From assembly GCA_934133115.1 (NCBI GenBank), contig CAKPAV010000065.1, positions 1 to 8,349 of the forward strand: a stretch of 8,349 bases of DNA, given 5' to 3'. Both the position numbers and the translations under genes were made by a program. The notes below the pieces were generated by a model. It did not search any database, was not told where the DNA came from, and saw only the letters and a list, made by a program, of their open reading frames with translations. The number at the start of each line of letters is the position of its first letter. The stretch's first letter is position 1. Below are positions 8,001 to 8,349 of this stretch, piece after piece. Source of the stretch: an uncultured Bacilli bacterium (GTDB lineage Bacteria > Bacillota_I > Bacilli_A > RFN20 > CAG-826).

Positions 8001-8349
8001 TTACTTTCGGAAGATTATTCATTACTCGAAAAGATGTATTGCTTGATTTTTAAGAATGGCAAGTCTTATTTTGACTACGATGGCGATTGCCTCAAGCTGA
8101 TTGTGGATAAAGATAAAAATTTTTCTGTTGTCGTCTTAGAATTACTATTTCAAGAACGGATACCATTTGAATACGTTAGAAGAATGAAATCCATTTGGAA
8201 ATGCGAAGAATATATTTCTATTGGAAACTTAATGTTCGATTTTATACGTTCAAAAATGAGCCCAATTTTCTTTTATAATGGAACTTTAATGTTTGGTTTC
8301 AATTCCGCAGAAGGAAGAAAGGAATTGATTTCCGAACAACTATCATGGC
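5049..8349 (+). CDS. Avs-like STAND NTPase with N-terminal PD-(D/E)xK-like nuclease domain (3' end outside window)
   Basis: The reading frame is open for 1100 codons to the window edge, so the 3' end is missing. The GTG start is chosen from its ribosome site; a stop at 5022-5024 limits upstream extension. Residues about 7-150 look like a restriction-endonuclease fold: helix Glu in GGEFQKL (E17), then KGQPDF (D53) and ILVECTTQ (E68). The usual catalytic Lys is T70. The P-loop NTPase follows: Walker A GSAGVGKT (212-219), Walker B FVVDDL (D263, D264), sensor-like VIVTSR (284-289) and the STAND-type GNP motif (345-347). A winged-helix segment ends in ISDQCLADYL (about 451-460). From about 470 on, the protein is helix-rich with no recognised motif, the usual place for a target-sensing repeat domain. 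Known Avs proteins bind phage terminase or portal through such a region, oligomerise and cut DNA; a like role here is inferred. GC content is visibly higher than in the genes upstream. The STAND and architecture calls are strong; the exact Avs subtype is not settled. Confidence 0.85.
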   Translation, partial: MDINIIEQKILSMNGGEFQKLCVALFSKKYRDYINQTNGGAIGSNKTTKGQPDFVLKKKDSPAFILVECTTQIDNLEKKIKSDVEACIDESKSGIKAELIKEIIFCYSGRKIDNSIYSEIAADLKKLDIDFNAYGIEAIALEIYNKYQCLATDFLGIQIPFSKCTFEIDEFINESERNHLSPSLNKKFNFRESEIKAIEDSFKQNQFVILSGSAGVGKTMLALEYAKTRVIAGEKWIVIKAIGNPNLEEIRESTCEYDCFVVDDLSSFGKNVPDVIQILKGKNVIVTSRKYLTNDLEDGLKSLGVQYKIFDIGTLSDENIESIIKDNLGFNNNEYLKKIVEVAKGNPRIAFMAAEESIKNGFFALFDDKNVFASYYFDRIKAINNWKNKSEELLKVIGVVCLLKKMSIDSLEGDNSILTFINISKSEFKEAIKFLNDNDIISLFYDDVVTISDQCLADYLSYYVFLEKKLFNFSSVINSFFEKYPDNVVDMINMLGSMFNSKEGMEYIASEVQSSWDALKQNANVKSLKLFCAKFALMNIDNSLLFLYEHTEEKEDTFLGVTNGSVNWRISTISSLLDVRTRMCCQIIEKMVLSKSIDCQIITDMLVQRHGITMKSYYSKYNTQIEILSFFIDNKEKCSLDFLKQYCLEMLKFDIIYTEGKGNKFDFNTLTLRAGDGNLSQLRNKCFDVLFECDGVYDSLDTYFSCWPQKESVGIFELDLLTIEAKLKEKRDRDMIRELIIYLKSKRILDDHELRWKFMEDSLKESLSLISPVIKKSADMPDDTFKEQESRRNELVLDEIKASSFDVNFKRFELFNEIIKFSSLLDSDIIRFAELWFSTFPKKEIYNNIDTFLSFINIADKFPYYNKLIVDRMIAEVGVNDAYAKIISCTSEEFKGKVITHFFKKSFDIDRATAMVLFDLYLEDIKIALPKDFDIRDFLWGKIPFDKIHLFLTKYFNISERSMNGSYESIFYLQNEECKGVFCYLLSEDYSLLEKMYCLIFKNGKSYFDYDGDCLKLIVDKDKNFSVVVLELLFQERIPFEYVRRMKSIWKCEEYISIGNLMFDFIRSKMSPIFFYNGTLMFGFNSAEGRKELISEQLSW

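Noticed and set aside
1..8349. Mycoplasma-type code (TGA as Trp)
   Set aside because: TGG is used for Trp throughout, TGA ends the helicase gene, and no in-frame TGA occurs in the long STAND frame.
1..8349. CRISPR array, tRNA or insertion sequence
   Set aside because: No regularly spaced direct repeats, no cloverleaf-type sequences and no transposase motifs were seen.

Overview
The window is very AT-rich and reads as a slice of a bacterial defence or accessory island. The AT-rich codons, AGGAG-type ribosome sites and TATAAT-type promoters suggest a low-GC Firmicutes or Bacilli-like (possibly Tenericutes-related) host. TGG is used for Trp, and TGA ends one gene and never falls inside another, so the standard bacterial code applies rather than the Mycoplasma code. 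The species cannot be named from the sequence. All five genes lie on the + strand. No tRNA, rRNA, insertion sequence or CRISPR array is visible.

Region 1 (1-418) is the 3' part of a Fic-family AMP transferase. It has an intact HPFxxGNGR motif and a C-terminal SxxxE inhibitory helix, as in class III (NmFic-like) proteins. Region 2 (419-596) is a short intergenic stretch with a strong sigma-A-type promoter and a possible operator for the next gene.

Region 3 (597-4835) looks like one transcription unit of three genes. The first is an AbiEi-like (DUF6088-type) antitoxin. One nucleotide later comes an AbiEii nucleotidyltransferase toxin. Seventeen nucleotides after that comes an 868-residue protein that joins a Cys4 segment, an archaeo-eukaryotic primase (AEP) domain of the kind labelled TOTE conflict system, an SF2 helicase, and a C-terminal PLD-like domain with a degraded HxK motif. 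The type IV toxin-antitoxin pair may guard, or be co-selected with, the primase-helicase.

Region 4 (4836-5048) is an AT-rich spacer with a 7-bp perfect inverted repeat and an extended -10 promoter. Region 5 (5049 to the window end) is a GTG-started, uninterrupted reading frame of at least 1100 codons. Its predicted protein has an N-terminal PD-(D/E)xK-like nuclease domain, a STAND P-loop NTPase, a winged-helix segment and a long helical C-terminal part. This architecture matches Avs-type antiphage sensors. Its base composition is visibly less AT-rich than that of its neighbours, which suggests separate acquisition.

The likely theme is layered immunity: a Fic modifier, an abortive-infection toxin-antitoxin pair linked to a primase-helicase, and a large STAND nuclease sensor. 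The roles are inferred from domain families. The most novel points are the AbiE plus primase-helicase operon, the inactive-looking PLD tail and the E-C-T variant nuclease site of the STAND protein.
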